From: CAYWNA01 sp964459305 | GTDB lineage: Bacteria; Planctomycetota; Planctomycetia; Pirellulales; Pirellulaceae | Assembly: GCA_964459305.1 (NCBI GenBank) | Contig: CAYWNA010000027.1 | Coordinates: 1-64,000, forward strand | DNA: 64,000 nucleotides | Reading direction: 5' to 3' | In this document: positions 44,648-51,872 of the stretch, in pieces | How the letters are laid out: every line of letters begins with the position of its first letter | How positions within the stretch are numbered: position 1 is the stretch's first letter | Notes under the pieces: model-generated | What the model was told of the DNA's origin: nothing | The model's input: the letters and a program-made list of their open reading frames with translations, nothing else | The model's database searches: none | Made by a program: the position numbers and the translations under genes

Positions 44648-44839
44648 CTACTCGTCTGTCGGGACGCTCGACCATTCTTCACGTTGCAGTGCCTCGTACA
44701 CTTCCCTTCTGCGAACCGGCACGTACACCGGGCACTCGACGCCGAGCCGCACTTTTTCGTCGTGAATATCCACAACCGTAATGATGACATCATCACCGAT
44801 GACAACGCTCTCGTCTCTCTTGCGCGAAAAAACGATCAT
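44648..44839 (-). CDS. csrA: Carbon storage regulator CsrA (63 aa)
   Basis: MIVFSRKRDESVVIGDDVII, then TVVDIHDEKVRLGVECP and VPVRRREVYEAL are a full CsrA. The RNA-binding residues around Arg4-x-Lys and the VPVRRRE strand are conserved. ATG 44839 with GAGGAG upstream is preferred over the longer open frame. CsrA binds GGA-containing leaders of mRNAs and changes their translation or stability; which targets exist here is unknown. Met-Ile-Val-Phe replaces the usual Met-Leu-Val-Leu, a conservative change. It lies convergent with the glycosyltransferase, 6 bases from its stop. Confidence 0.95.
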   Translation of the reverse strand: MIVFSRKRDESVVIGDDVIITVVDIHDEKVRLGVECPVYVPVRRREVYEALQREEWSSVPTDE

Positions 44840-44926
44840 CGTCTGGGCTCCTCTCACTCGGTCTTGCTAATCTCGCGGACTGGAACGGAGCTGACACGTA
44901 TAAGGCGAGCGGCAGATGAAAATTTA

Positions 44927-44989
44927 CCGTGGGATAGGCTTCCAGCCTGTCGAAGATGCGGCCTGACAGGCTGGAAGCCTATCCCACGG
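44927..44989. repeat. Perfect 23 bp palindromic repeat, GTGGGATAGGCTTCCAGCCT family
   Basis: The arms 44929-44951 and 44965-44987 are perfect reverse complements, and pairing continues two more bases outward (CCGTGGG/CCCACGG). The loop is 13 bases. It lies 87 bases upstream of the csrA start, in its likely promoter or leader region. This word family is known from other planctomycete genomes. Confidence 0.88.
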
Positions 44990-45193
44990 GTACGCGAATT
45001 TCCGCCGCTCGAATAATTTCGGATTCCCGTAAACGGGCAGCCTTTCGAAGTGAAGATAACAGAGTACTCACAGCGATGCCAGCACCCAACGGCGCGAAGT
45101 CTCGCGTGAGCGCCGTGAAGGAATCGCCATGACGAAATCCTATCAGCATCGATCAGTTTTGATACTTGTCGCTGGCGACTGCTTGCTGTCTGA

Positions 45194-45361
45194 CCGCGTC
45201 AACATTGGATAGCCAACCTCGGTATCTTCTGGCTCAAAGACAAAAGCCTCGAAGACAGCGAAGACCTACCCGATCCCGACGTTCTGGCCCAAGAGATCGC
45301 CGACGATCTGCAGACAGCGCTGGAGCAGTTCTCGGCGATTGCCACGGAGTTGAAGCAATAG
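45194..45361 (+). pseudogene. C-terminal remnant of a type I restriction methyltransferase (hsdM)
   Basis: Without a start codon, the frame reads WIANLGIFWLKDKSLEDSED, then LPDPDVLAQEIADDLQTALE and QFSAIATELKQ before TAG. The W-L-K-D-(E/K)-SLEDS-x-x-LP-x-PDV and the DDL-x-x-ALEQF run are typical of HsdM C-termini, the region that contacts HsdS. A stop directly precedes it (TGA 45191-45193), and no SAM-binding domain or NPPF motif lies upstream. So a former type I system has been deleted except for this tail, 147 bases from a tRNA gene. Confidence 0.72.
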
Positions 45362-45363
45362 TC

Positions 45364-45395
45364 AGCCGTGGCCGGAGTTTTCGTCAGCCACGGCT
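45364..45395. repeat. Hairpin directly after the hsdM remnant
   Basis: AGCCGTGGC (45364-45372) pairs with GCCACGGCT (45387-45395) over 9 bases around a 14-base loop. It begins two bases after the hsdM stop. It may have been the terminator of the lost gene or part of the GTAGCCG repeat family; it lacks a T-tail. Confidence 0.5.
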
Positions 45396-45462
45396 ACAGC
45401 AAGGCGAGAGGTTCTGGTCCTTCCGCACAAACGGGCGCTTGCCGTAAGTCCTTATCCAGTCA

Positions 45463-45501
45463 AAGGAAAACAGCCGCTGCCCAGTTAGGACAACGGCTGT
45501 T
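45463..45501 (-). terminator. Rho-independent terminator of tRNA-His
   Basis: On the minus strand AACAGCCG (from 45501) and CGGCTGTT (to 45469) form an 8 bp perfect stem with a 17-base loop, followed by TTTTCCTTT. It begins 6 bases after the tRNA 3' end, so it should end the tRNA transcript. Confidence 0.75.
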
Positions 45502-45507
45502 GACAGG

Positions 45508-45582
45508 GGTGGATGAGGGGATTCGAACCCCCGACCCTTGGAACCACAATCCAATGCTCTAACCAACTGAGCTACATCCACC
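45508..45582 (-). tRNA. tRNA-His (GTG anticodon)
   Basis: 75 bases from G-1 at 45582 to C73 at 45508; the extra G-1:C73 pair is the hallmark of histidine tRNA. The acceptor stem is GTGGATG/CATCCAC, the D stem GCTC/GAGC, the anticodon stem TTGGA/TCCAA with loop TTGTGGT (anticodon GTG), and the T stem GGGGG/CCCCT with TTCGAAT loop. All pair well. The 3' CCA is not encoded. A good promoter lies upstream and a terminator downstream, so it is a single-gene unit. Confidence 0.96.
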
Positions 45583-45595
45583 GTGCGAACAACCT

Positions 45596-45624
45596 AATTT
45601 ATCCCTGGCAGTGTTTCCGGTCAA
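45596..45624 (-). promoter_or_regulatory. Sigma-70-type promoter of tRNA-His
   Basis: On the minus strand TTGACC (45624-45619) is followed by a 17-base spacer and TAAATT (45601-45596). The tRNA 5' end is 13 bases after the -10 box. Spacing and hexamers both fit the housekeeping sigma consensus (TTGACA, TATAAT). Confidence 0.75.
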
Positions 45625-45653
45625 CGGTGGCGGCTGGTGGAGGGGGGAACAAT

Positions 45654-45718
45654 GGAATGTTGGAATACAGGAATGGTGGACGGCTGGGGGCTCCATTATT
45701 CCACCACTCCAATATTCC
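45654..45718. repeat. Imperfect inverted repeat, GGAATGTTGGAATACAGG family
   Basis: The arms 45654-45680 and 45692-45718 are imperfect reverse complements (roughly two thirds of positions). The word GGAATGTTGGAAT is typical of another planctomycete intergenic repeat. A related stretch (GGAACGTTGGAATGGTG) lies near 14186 in the spacer before the DUF1080 gene. Confidence 0.5.
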
Positions 45719-45784
45719 GTCATCCCACGACTCCAGCCGCCCATTATCGGGAATCTGTATCTTGGTCGCACTCAAATGTGGCCG

Positions 45785-47107
45785 TTACACAAACTCCGTG
45801 ATCCCCGGCATGGGCGATGGGTAGCGCCCGCCGGGTTCCGGTTTGATCGGCGGCTCGGCGTCCCAGTCGTAGCGGTCGAGGCTGAAATCGAGCGTCGACT
45901 GCATCGCTTTCTCCCAGGTGATCTCCTGGCCGGTGTAGCAAACCATCTGGGCCAAAATGCCGAGCATGGTGCTGGTAATCATGTAATCGCCATTGTTGAT
46001 CGTCTTCCCGGCACGGATCGCCTCGAACAACTCCTTGTGTTCGTTGTCATACATGCTCGGCTTGCGACCTTCGAAGCGCCACTCCGTTTCGCCCTCGATG
46101 CGACACCGATGCGGCATGGTGGCGCGGCCCTTGGTGCCAAGGACAATATCCGAAGTCGTGTTGTGGCAGCCGGGGATGTCGCGGCAGTGGCCGAATACCC
46201 TTGCCCCGTTTTCATACTCGAACACGACGCTGTGATGATCGAACTGGTCGCCGTAGATGGGGTCCAGGCACACTTGCCGGCCGCCCAAGCCAAATGCTTT
46301 GACCGGCGGCACATCACCCATGGCCCATGATGATTTGTCAATACTGTGAATCAACTGCTGGCTTGTCTGGTCGCCGGACAACCAATTGAAGTGGTACCAG
46401 TTTTGGAATTGATACTCCAATTCGCCCCACTCGGGCTTTCTCGCTCGGCAGATGTACGGAGCGGTCAGGTAGTTTTCCTGGATCGCGATGATCTCGCCGA
46501 TGGCGCCGTCCTGGATCCGTTTCATGGTCTCGCGGACGGCGGTGTCGTAGCGCCAGCAGAGCCCGGAGACAACGTTCAAGTTTTTCCGCCGTGCTTCGTC
46601 GCACGCGGCCTTCGAGATCTTCAGGCCGGGAACGTCCAGGCCATGCGGTTTCTCGCAGAACACGTGTTTACCGGCGTCGATCGTCGCCTTCAACATGACG
46701 GGATGGAAGTGCGAAGTGGCCGCAATCAGCACGACGTCCACATCACTGTCGATGACCTTCTGGTAGGCATCAAAACCTACGAAGCTGTGATCGTCGTCCA
46801 CGGCGACCTGGTCGGGTTTGACCTTTTTGAGGCGATCTCGTGCCGCCTGGAGCCGGTCGGCGAAGAGCTCGGCCATGGCGACCAGCCGAACATCTTGGCC
46901 CGCGTTCATGGCATTCACGGCCGCACCGGACCCACGTCCGCCGCAACCGATCAGGCCGATCTTGATGATGTCGCTGCCGGCGGCGTGAGCGGATCGTTCA
47001 ACAGCCAGCGAACCAGCCATCATCGTGCCGGCCAGCGCGGCCGAAGTTGTCAGAAACTCGCGACGCGAACCTTCTGGAGACCGTCCCTGCGAGCATTTCT
47101 TCACCAT
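45785..47107 (-). CDS. Tat-exported Gfo/Idh/MocA-family oxidoreductase (440 aa)
   Basis: The twin-arginine motif SRREFLTTSA (14-23) ends in an AHA cleavage-like site. Then come the Rossmann fold (IKIGLIGCGGRGSGAAVNAM), the ADR-type Asp region and EKPHGLDVPG, with the conserved Lys of the EKP motif. The C-terminal alpha/beta domain ends with YPSPMPGITEFV, a common planctomycete ending. ATG 47107 has AAAGGAGAA upstream. Such enzymes oxidise a hydroxyl on sugars or cyclitols with tightly bound NAD(P). Export with bound cofactor is assumed from the Tat signal. A periplasmic 3-keto-sugar pathway with DUF1080 proteins is plausible. Confidence 0.92.
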   Translation of the reverse strand: MVKKCSQGRSPEGSRREFLTTSAALAGTMMAGSLAVERSAHAAGSDIIKIGLIGCGGRGSGAAVNAMNAGQDVRLVAMAELFADRLQAARDRLKKVKPDQVAVDDDHSFVGFDAYQKVIDSDVDVVLIAATSHFHPVMLKATIDAGKHVFCEKPHGLDVPGLKISKAACDEARRKNLNVVSGLCWRYDTAVRETMKRIQDGAIGEIIAIQENYLTAPYICRARKPEWGELEYQFQNWYHFNWLSGDQTSQQLIHSIDKSSWAMGDVPPVKAFGLGGRQVCLDPIYGDQFDHHSVVFEYENGARVFGHCRDIPGCHNTTSDIVLGTKGRATMPHRCRIEGETEWRFEGRKPSMYDNEHKELFEAIRAGKTINNGDYMITSTMLGILAQMVCYTGQEITWEKAMQSTLDFSLDRYDWDAEPPIKPEPGGRYPSPMPGITEFV

Positions 47108-47984
47108 GGGTTCTCCTTTCTGAGAGAAAACAGCCGGAGTGCGTGGAAATTGAACCGGCCACCCGCTGGCGTTGCGTGCGGGCCAGCGGTTCTAAAGAAT
47201 CGGTGGGTGTTCCGTAACGACAATTAGACCAGGAGCTGGCGGAATCGGCAACCGAGAACCGGCGAGTGCTTCGTTGCTTGGGAGCCGCGCTGAAGTCGCC
47301 TATTCAATTCAGGAGACCATTTACCCGTAGGGAACGCGCGAAGGGGTTTGTAGCTGGATTCGCAAGAATTCAGACGAATTACGCCCTCACCGCCTGAATT
47401 CTTGCGAATCCAGCTACGAGTTTTGTCAACGAATTCCTGCCGCCCGCAAACTTGTTTCTGCGCCCGGCATTGATGCGTAATACCGCCGTACCGCTGTCGG
47501 TGATGGGCGTCGCGGGACGATTGGTCGCCGCATTCTGTTACGATTCCGCCACCATTCGCCCTTGAATGGATTCCAAGTACACTGGTTAGAGATCTGGGTG
47601 TGGGCGCGCAAAAAACGGAGGCCTTTGACGCGCCAAAAACTTTTTGGCATTGCGGAATGGCCAGGGGCAAGGCAAACCACTCGACAAACACAACGTCAAA
47701 GACCCCGCGGGCCAGATCTTCATGAACCCAGCGACGTGCCAGACGTGTGCACGCGGCGTGCCAGTGCGTTGGTGCGAAAAATAAAAACTGTCGCGATATG
47801 CCATAACCTGTTAGAATAAAACAACTTGAGACACAACACTCCGGTCGTCAATCGGGCGACGAATCGCGGATGGCATGGAGGCCGCCTTGACGAATCGGTC
47901 GAGATGCTCAAATTCGCAACAGAAGGGAAGGCTGCCTGCTGCAAAACGCTCCATTTCTGTTGAGATTTGCGCATTTGTGAACGC
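47108..47984. other. 877-base intergenic region
   Basis: No gene recognised; the open minus frame of 155 codons at 47224 runs straight through the palindromic element and is therefore rejected. It holds copy 2 of the mobile-type palindrome. An AT-rich patch at about 47795-47830 (GATATGCCATAACCTGTTAG) may hold a promoter of the next gene, but it was not resolved further. Confidence 0.55.
47350..47451. repeat. Mobile-type palindromic element, copy 2
   Basis: In reverse orientation to the copy at 33198-33300. The hairpin is 47350-47417 (68 bases, with the same GTAGCTGGATTCGCAAGAAT arms). The 34-base flank to 47451 also matches copy 1 (GTTTGCGGG, GAATTCGT, ACTCGTAGCTGG). Identity by eye is above 80%. 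No target duplication of clear length was found at its ends. Confidence 0.85.
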
Positions 47985-48935
47985 ATGAACAGTTCAGAAG
48001 CGAACAATTCGGTCTCGTACTTGCCAGACGAGGCCAATGACGTACTCGTTTCGGTGAACCCCAAGGCCGGCGCGCGATCGGGTCAGACCATTGTGGAGCA
48101 GGTAGTCGATGGGCTGAAAGGGGCGGGTTACCGAACGGAAGTCTTCACGGATATTAGTGGACTGGCCGAAAGGGCAACCGAGAGGTTTGCGAACGGCTCG
48201 CTCCGAGCGGTTGTGGCGGCAGGCGGCGATGGAACGGTCTCGCTGGTTGTCAATCGCATTCCGCCTGAGGTGCCTATCATGGCGCTGCCGCTCGGCACAG
48301 AGAACCTCTTGGCCAAGCACCTGAAGATAGCGGCGAATCCGGAACAGGTTTTTCAAACTATCCGACGCGGGGCATTCATTCGCCTGGATGCTGGTCAGGC
48401 CAATGGTCACATTTTCTTGCTGATGGTCGGCTGCGGTTTCGACGCCGATGTCGTGCGGCGTATGCACCAACAGCGTGGCGGTCACATCCATCGCCTGTCC
48501 TACGTCAAACCAATCTTCCAGTCGATACGTAGTTACGAGTATCCCGAATTGCGGATATACTCGGACGCGTCGAGTGATGCAGAGCCGCAAGTTAAGGCCA
48601 GGTGGGCTTTTGTGGTCAACGTTCCGCGTTACGCGATGGGGCTGGAGTTTGCGCCCGACGCCGACGGCGCGGACGGCTGGCTGGACGTGTGCACCTTCAA
48701 GCAAGGGTCGTTGCGGAAAGGCCTTGTGTATTTGGCGGGTGTTGTCATGGGGCGTCATCAGAATTGGGATGATTGCGTGACGTTGCGTGCGCAGAGGGTG
48801 CGCATCGAATCTGACTCGCCGGTGCCCTACCAGCTTGACGGAGATCCAGGCGGTTATCTGCCATTGGACATTGAGGTATTGCCAAAAAGACTAACGTTGC
48901 TCGTCCCGGAAGAGTGGGATGGCGGAGCGAAGTAG
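47985..48935 (+). CDS. Diacylglycerol/sphingosine-kinase-family protein (316 aa)
   Basis: DagK/YegS-type fold. VSVNPKAGARSG, VVAAGGDGTVSLVVN with the GGDGT nucleotide-binding loop and LPLGTENLLAKHL fit the catalytic domain; the C-terminal beta domain ends near PYQLDGDPGG. It should phosphorylate a lipid or lipid-like alcohol at the inner membrane. ATG 47985 is the first good start; an upstream TTG adds six residues and has no support. The next gene, kdsA, begins 45 bases later on the same strand. Confidence 0.85.
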   Translation: MNSSEANNSVSYLPDEANDVLVSVNPKAGARSGQTIVEQVVDGLKGAGYRTEVFTDISGLAERATERFANGSLRAVVAAGGDGTVSLVVNRIPPEVPIMALPLGTENLLAKHLKIAANPEQVFQTIRRGAFIRLDAGQANGHIFLLMVGCGFDADVVRRMHQQRGGHIHRLSYVKPIFQSIRSYEYPELRIYSDASSDAEPQVKARWAFVVNVPRYAMGLEFAPDADGADGWLDVCTFKQGSLRKGLVYLAGVVMGRHQNWDDCVTLRAQRVRIESDSPVPYQLDGDPGGYLPLDIEVLPKRLTLLVPEEWDGGAK

Positions 48936-48980
48936 ACGGATGGATTGACGAGATTGAGCGACCCAACTGGAAAGAAACCG

Positions 48981-49814
48981 GTGCCCAACAACCCCGCAGC
49001 GATCGGACCTTATCTTTGCGGCGATGGACAGCCTTTGTTGCTGATCGCCGGACCCTGTGTGATCGAAAACGAACAACTAACACTTTCGATCGCCGAACGA
49101 CTGAAGGAGATTGCATCGTCGTTTCCGCTGCAACTGATCTTCAAAGCGTCGTTCGACAAAGCGAACCGGACCAGCGTTGAATCTTATCGCGGTCCAGGTT
49201 TGGAGGAAGGGCTGCGGATCCTGGACAAGGTAAGGCGGCAAGTTGGCCTGCCGGTCACTACCGACATGCACGAATCGCATCAGGCCGCGGCAGTCGCTGA
49301 AGTGTGCGAACTCATCCAGGTACCGGCCTTTCTCGCCCGCCAGACGGATCTGCTGGTTTCGGCCGCTGCGACGGGCCGCGCCGTGAATGTCAAGAAAGGC
49401 CAGTTTCTCGCGCCGTGGGACATGAAACACGTTGTTGGCAAGTTATCGGCGTCGGGATGCGAGAACGTGTTGCTGTGCGAACGTGGCACGTTTTTCGGCT
49501 ACGGAAGGTTGGTCAACGACATGAAGGCTTTGCCGCAATTGCGCGAACTGGGGGCGCCAGTCGTCTTCGACGCCACGCACAGTGTCCAAGAACCCGGCGG
49601 GCTGGGCGGGGCCAGCGGCGGTAACCGCGCCATGGTCGAACCGATGGCCCGGGCCGCAACGGCGATCGGCGTGGACGGACTGTTTTTCGAAACCCATCCC
49701 GATCCGGACGCTGCGCTCAGCGACGGCCCCAACATGGTTCCTCTCGATCAGTTCGCGGGACTCGTGGAACGCATTGTTAAGATTCGGGAGACGGTCGAAG
49801 CATTCGCTGGTTGA
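48981..49814 (+). CDS. kdsA: 3-deoxy-8-phosphooctulonate synthase KdsA (277 aa)
   Basis: LLIAGPCVIENE, FKASFDKANRTS, TTDMHESHQ, QIPAFLARQTDL-like VPAFLARQTDL, VNVKKGQFLAPWDM and FDATHSVQ are all signature segments of KdsA. It condenses arabinose-5-phosphate with phosphoenolpyruvate to make Kdo-8-phosphate for lipopolysaccharide. GTG 48981 with GGAAAG upstream gives the normal length; a TTG at 48945 would add 12 residues. It implies a Kdo-containing outer membrane. The preceding lipid-kinase-like gene might be co-transcribed. Confidence 0.95.
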   Translation: MPNNPAAIGPYLCGDGQPLLLIAGPCVIENEQLTLSIAERLKEIASSFPLQLIFKASFDKANRTSVESYRGPGLEEGLRILDKVRRQVGLPVTTDMHESHQAAAVAEVCELIQVPAFLARQTDLLVSAAATGRAVNVKKGQFLAPWDMKHVVGKLSASGCENVLLCERGTFFGYGRLVNDMKALPQLRELGAPVVFDATHSVQEPGGLGGASGGNRAMVEPMARAATAIGVDGLFFETHPDPDAALSDGPNMVPLDQFAGLVERIVKIRETVEAFAG

Positions 49815-49930
49815 ACCCCAGCGTTGAGAAAGGTCGTCGGGCGGATTACCAATGCGTCCGGCAGTGGGAATATGCAAGTACTGAGTGAAGGATCCATTTG
49901 TCCCCAAACACGTCGGAGATGTCTCTCGCG

Positions 49931-51724
49931 ATGAACCAAAAAGCCCTTCTGTTGACCGGCGTTGCCTTTGTGTGTCTGACGGCGGTCGTGTGCCTGATGT
50001 CCGGATGCGGGGACGGGTCCACCGGCCCCGCGGGTGCGGGGCCGGTTGCGCCGGCCGCCACACCGAAGCGGGATCATCTCACTTTGGCCATGGACTACTT
50101 GGGGCGTCTCGACGAATTCGACCCGCAAAAGGGTATGGTGCAAACCACTTACCATCTGAATCGCTGGATTCAGGGGGCTAGCGGAGAGGTCCCGTGGCAG
50201 CAGACTGAATTGGTCGATCAGCTGCCGCGCGAGTTGCGTGGTATACCGCCGCTAGAAGAGCTCTCAAAACGCCAGTTCACAACGGAAGACATGCTTTTTC
50301 TGCGCGAGGCGTCATGGATGCAAAGCCTCTCCGAATGGCTTTCGCAGCAGTCGACCGAAATGGGAAACGAAGACTGGCTGGATCAGATCGAGCAATCCAA
50401 GGGCGAGCCGCACGCCTACGAATTGGCTTTGGCAATGCGGCTCTTCGATTGGACGATCCGCAATATTCAGCTGGAGGAACTGCCCAAGTATCCGACGGCG
50501 GTTGCTGGACCAGCTACGGAAGATGAAGCTGACGCGCCGGGCACGGGTTGGCCTCTGGCCGAGGCCACCGCTGGTCCTGGCTACACGACTTTTCCTTGGC
50601 AAACCCTGATGTTCGGACGCGGCGATGCCTGGCAGCGTGCCCGCGCGTTCATCCTGCTCGCTCGCCAACAGCAGATTGATGTGGTCATGCTCGCGTTGGA
50701 TGACCCTCGCCAAACACCGCGGCCTTGTCCCTGGCTGCCGGCTGCTTTGATCGACGATCAGCTCTACTTGTTCGACGCCGAGCTCGGACTACCGATCCCG
50801 GGACCGGACGGTGCGGGCATCGCCACACTTCAACAGGTGCGCGAGGACAAGGAACTGTTGCGCTCCTTGAATGTGGGCAGTTCGTTTCCGTACGCTGCGG
50901 CGAACGCGGATTTGGATCGAGTGGTGGCGCTGATTGATGCGTCTCCCGGCTTTCTATCTCTTCGGATGAAGCTGGTCGAGTCACAGGCGACAACCGGCCA
51001 GCAACTTGTGCTGTCGGTCGATCCGTCGGAACTGGGCGGTCGCCTGCGCAAATGCGACGGGATCTCCGGCATCGAGTTATGGCAAACGCCTTTCGAAACG
51101 TGGGTTTATCGAAGGGCGCTTGCGCGTCGTGCGAGTGAAGACAGGGAACTGATTCAGCGACTGATATTGGACGAGTGGATTTTCGAGGGTCTGAACCCCA
51201 TGGTCCAGGGACGCCAATTGCATTTCCGGGGTAAATTCGAAAACGAGGGCGAAAAGAAGGGGGCGAAAGCGTTCTATATTCTATCGCGCGTGCCCAACGT
51301 AGTCATCGAGAAGATAGGCACGTCGCCGGACGTTCAACGGAGCATGGGTGTCGTTCGTGATCGCGAGAACGACCAGCAGTGGCAAACAAGACTGGAAATT
51401 GAAAAACGGAGGGCCACACGGGTCAAACGCAACTGCAGTTTCTGGTTGGGCCTGATCCACTACGAAACAGGCCGATACGATGCCGCCACGGACTGGCTCA
51501 ACGCCCGCGTGCTGGAGGCCGTGGAAGACGGCCCCTGGACCGCCGGCGCCCGCTACAATCTCTCGCGCGTCTACGAAACGGTGGGAGAACTGGATAGAGC
51601 GCGAAAGCTATTGCTGCTGGATGATTCGCCACAGAAACACGGGAATCTTCTTCGAGCCCGATACTTGAGAAAGAAGTCAGAGGCGCAAGAGCCAAAGAGC
51701 GGCGACAACGAATCGGGATCTTGA
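49931..51724 (+). CDS. TPR-containing planctomycete lipoprotein of unknown function (597 aa)
   Basis: ATG 49931 is chosen because CGGAGAT lies 10 bases before it and the signal peptide then runs directly to the lipobox LMSGC. The protein has no known enzyme motif. The central part (about 170-330) is transglutaminase-like in general pattern (RARAFILLARQQQIDVVMLA, PWLPAALIDDQLYLFDAELG), as in several planctomycete proteins that have lost the catalytic Cys. The C-terminus (about 500-590) has TPR-like pairs (FWLGLIHYETGRYDAATDWL, ARYNLSRVYETVGELDRARK). Probably attached to a membrane facing the periplasm, as a scaffold. Confidence 0.65.
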   Translation: MNQKALLLTGVAFVCLTAVVCLMSGCGDGSTGPAGAGPVAPAATPKRDHLTLAMDYLGRLDEFDPQKGMVQTTYHLNRWIQGASGEVPWQQTELVDQLPRELRGIPPLEELSKRQFTTEDMLFLREASWMQSLSEWLSQQSTEMGNEDWLDQIEQSKGEPHAYELALAMRLFDWTIRNIQLEELPKYPTAVAGPATEDEADAPGTGWPLAEATAGPGYTTFPWQTLMFGRGDAWQRARAFILLARQQQIDVVMLALDDPRQTPRPCPWLPAALIDDQLYLFDAELGLPIPGPDGAGIATLQQVREDKELLRSLNVGSSFPYAAANADLDRVVALIDASPGFLSLRMKLVESQATTGQQLVLSVDPSELGGRLRKCDGISGIELWQTPFETWVYRRALARRASEDRELIQRLILDEWIFEGLNPMVQGRQLHFRGKFENEGEKKGAKAFYILSRVPNVVIEKIGTSPDVQRSMGVVRDRENDQQWQTRLEIEKRRATRVKRNCSFWLGLIHYETGRYDAATDWLNARVLEAVEDGPWTAGARYNLSRVYETVGELDRARKLLLLDDSPQKHGNLLRARYLRKKSEAQEPKSGDNESGS

Positions 51725-51872
51725 CCCCCGCCTGCCATCGCCGGAAACGCAGGCACCCATGCCAATGATGCGGCGAGGCGAATTCCCCACACCAGCGCTC
51801 ACCCAGCAGCAGAATGGCCATTCCTCGACGGGCCTTAGAAAACACTATCCACGATTCTGAAGGAGTGAATTG

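Noticed and set aside
45384..45581. Minus-strand 65-codon frame beginning MDVAQLVRALDCGS
   Set aside because: It is a translation of the tRNA-His gene, a well-known kind of false protein; the tRNA structure explains the sequence fully.
22513..47451. A CRISPR array or other direct-repeat array
   Set aside because: The repeats are separate inverted repeats of different sequence; none is in direct tandem with spacers, and no cas gene is present.
47224..47691. 155-codon minus-strand frame
   Set aside because: It runs through both arms of a palindromic element, and has no ribosome site or recognisable domain.
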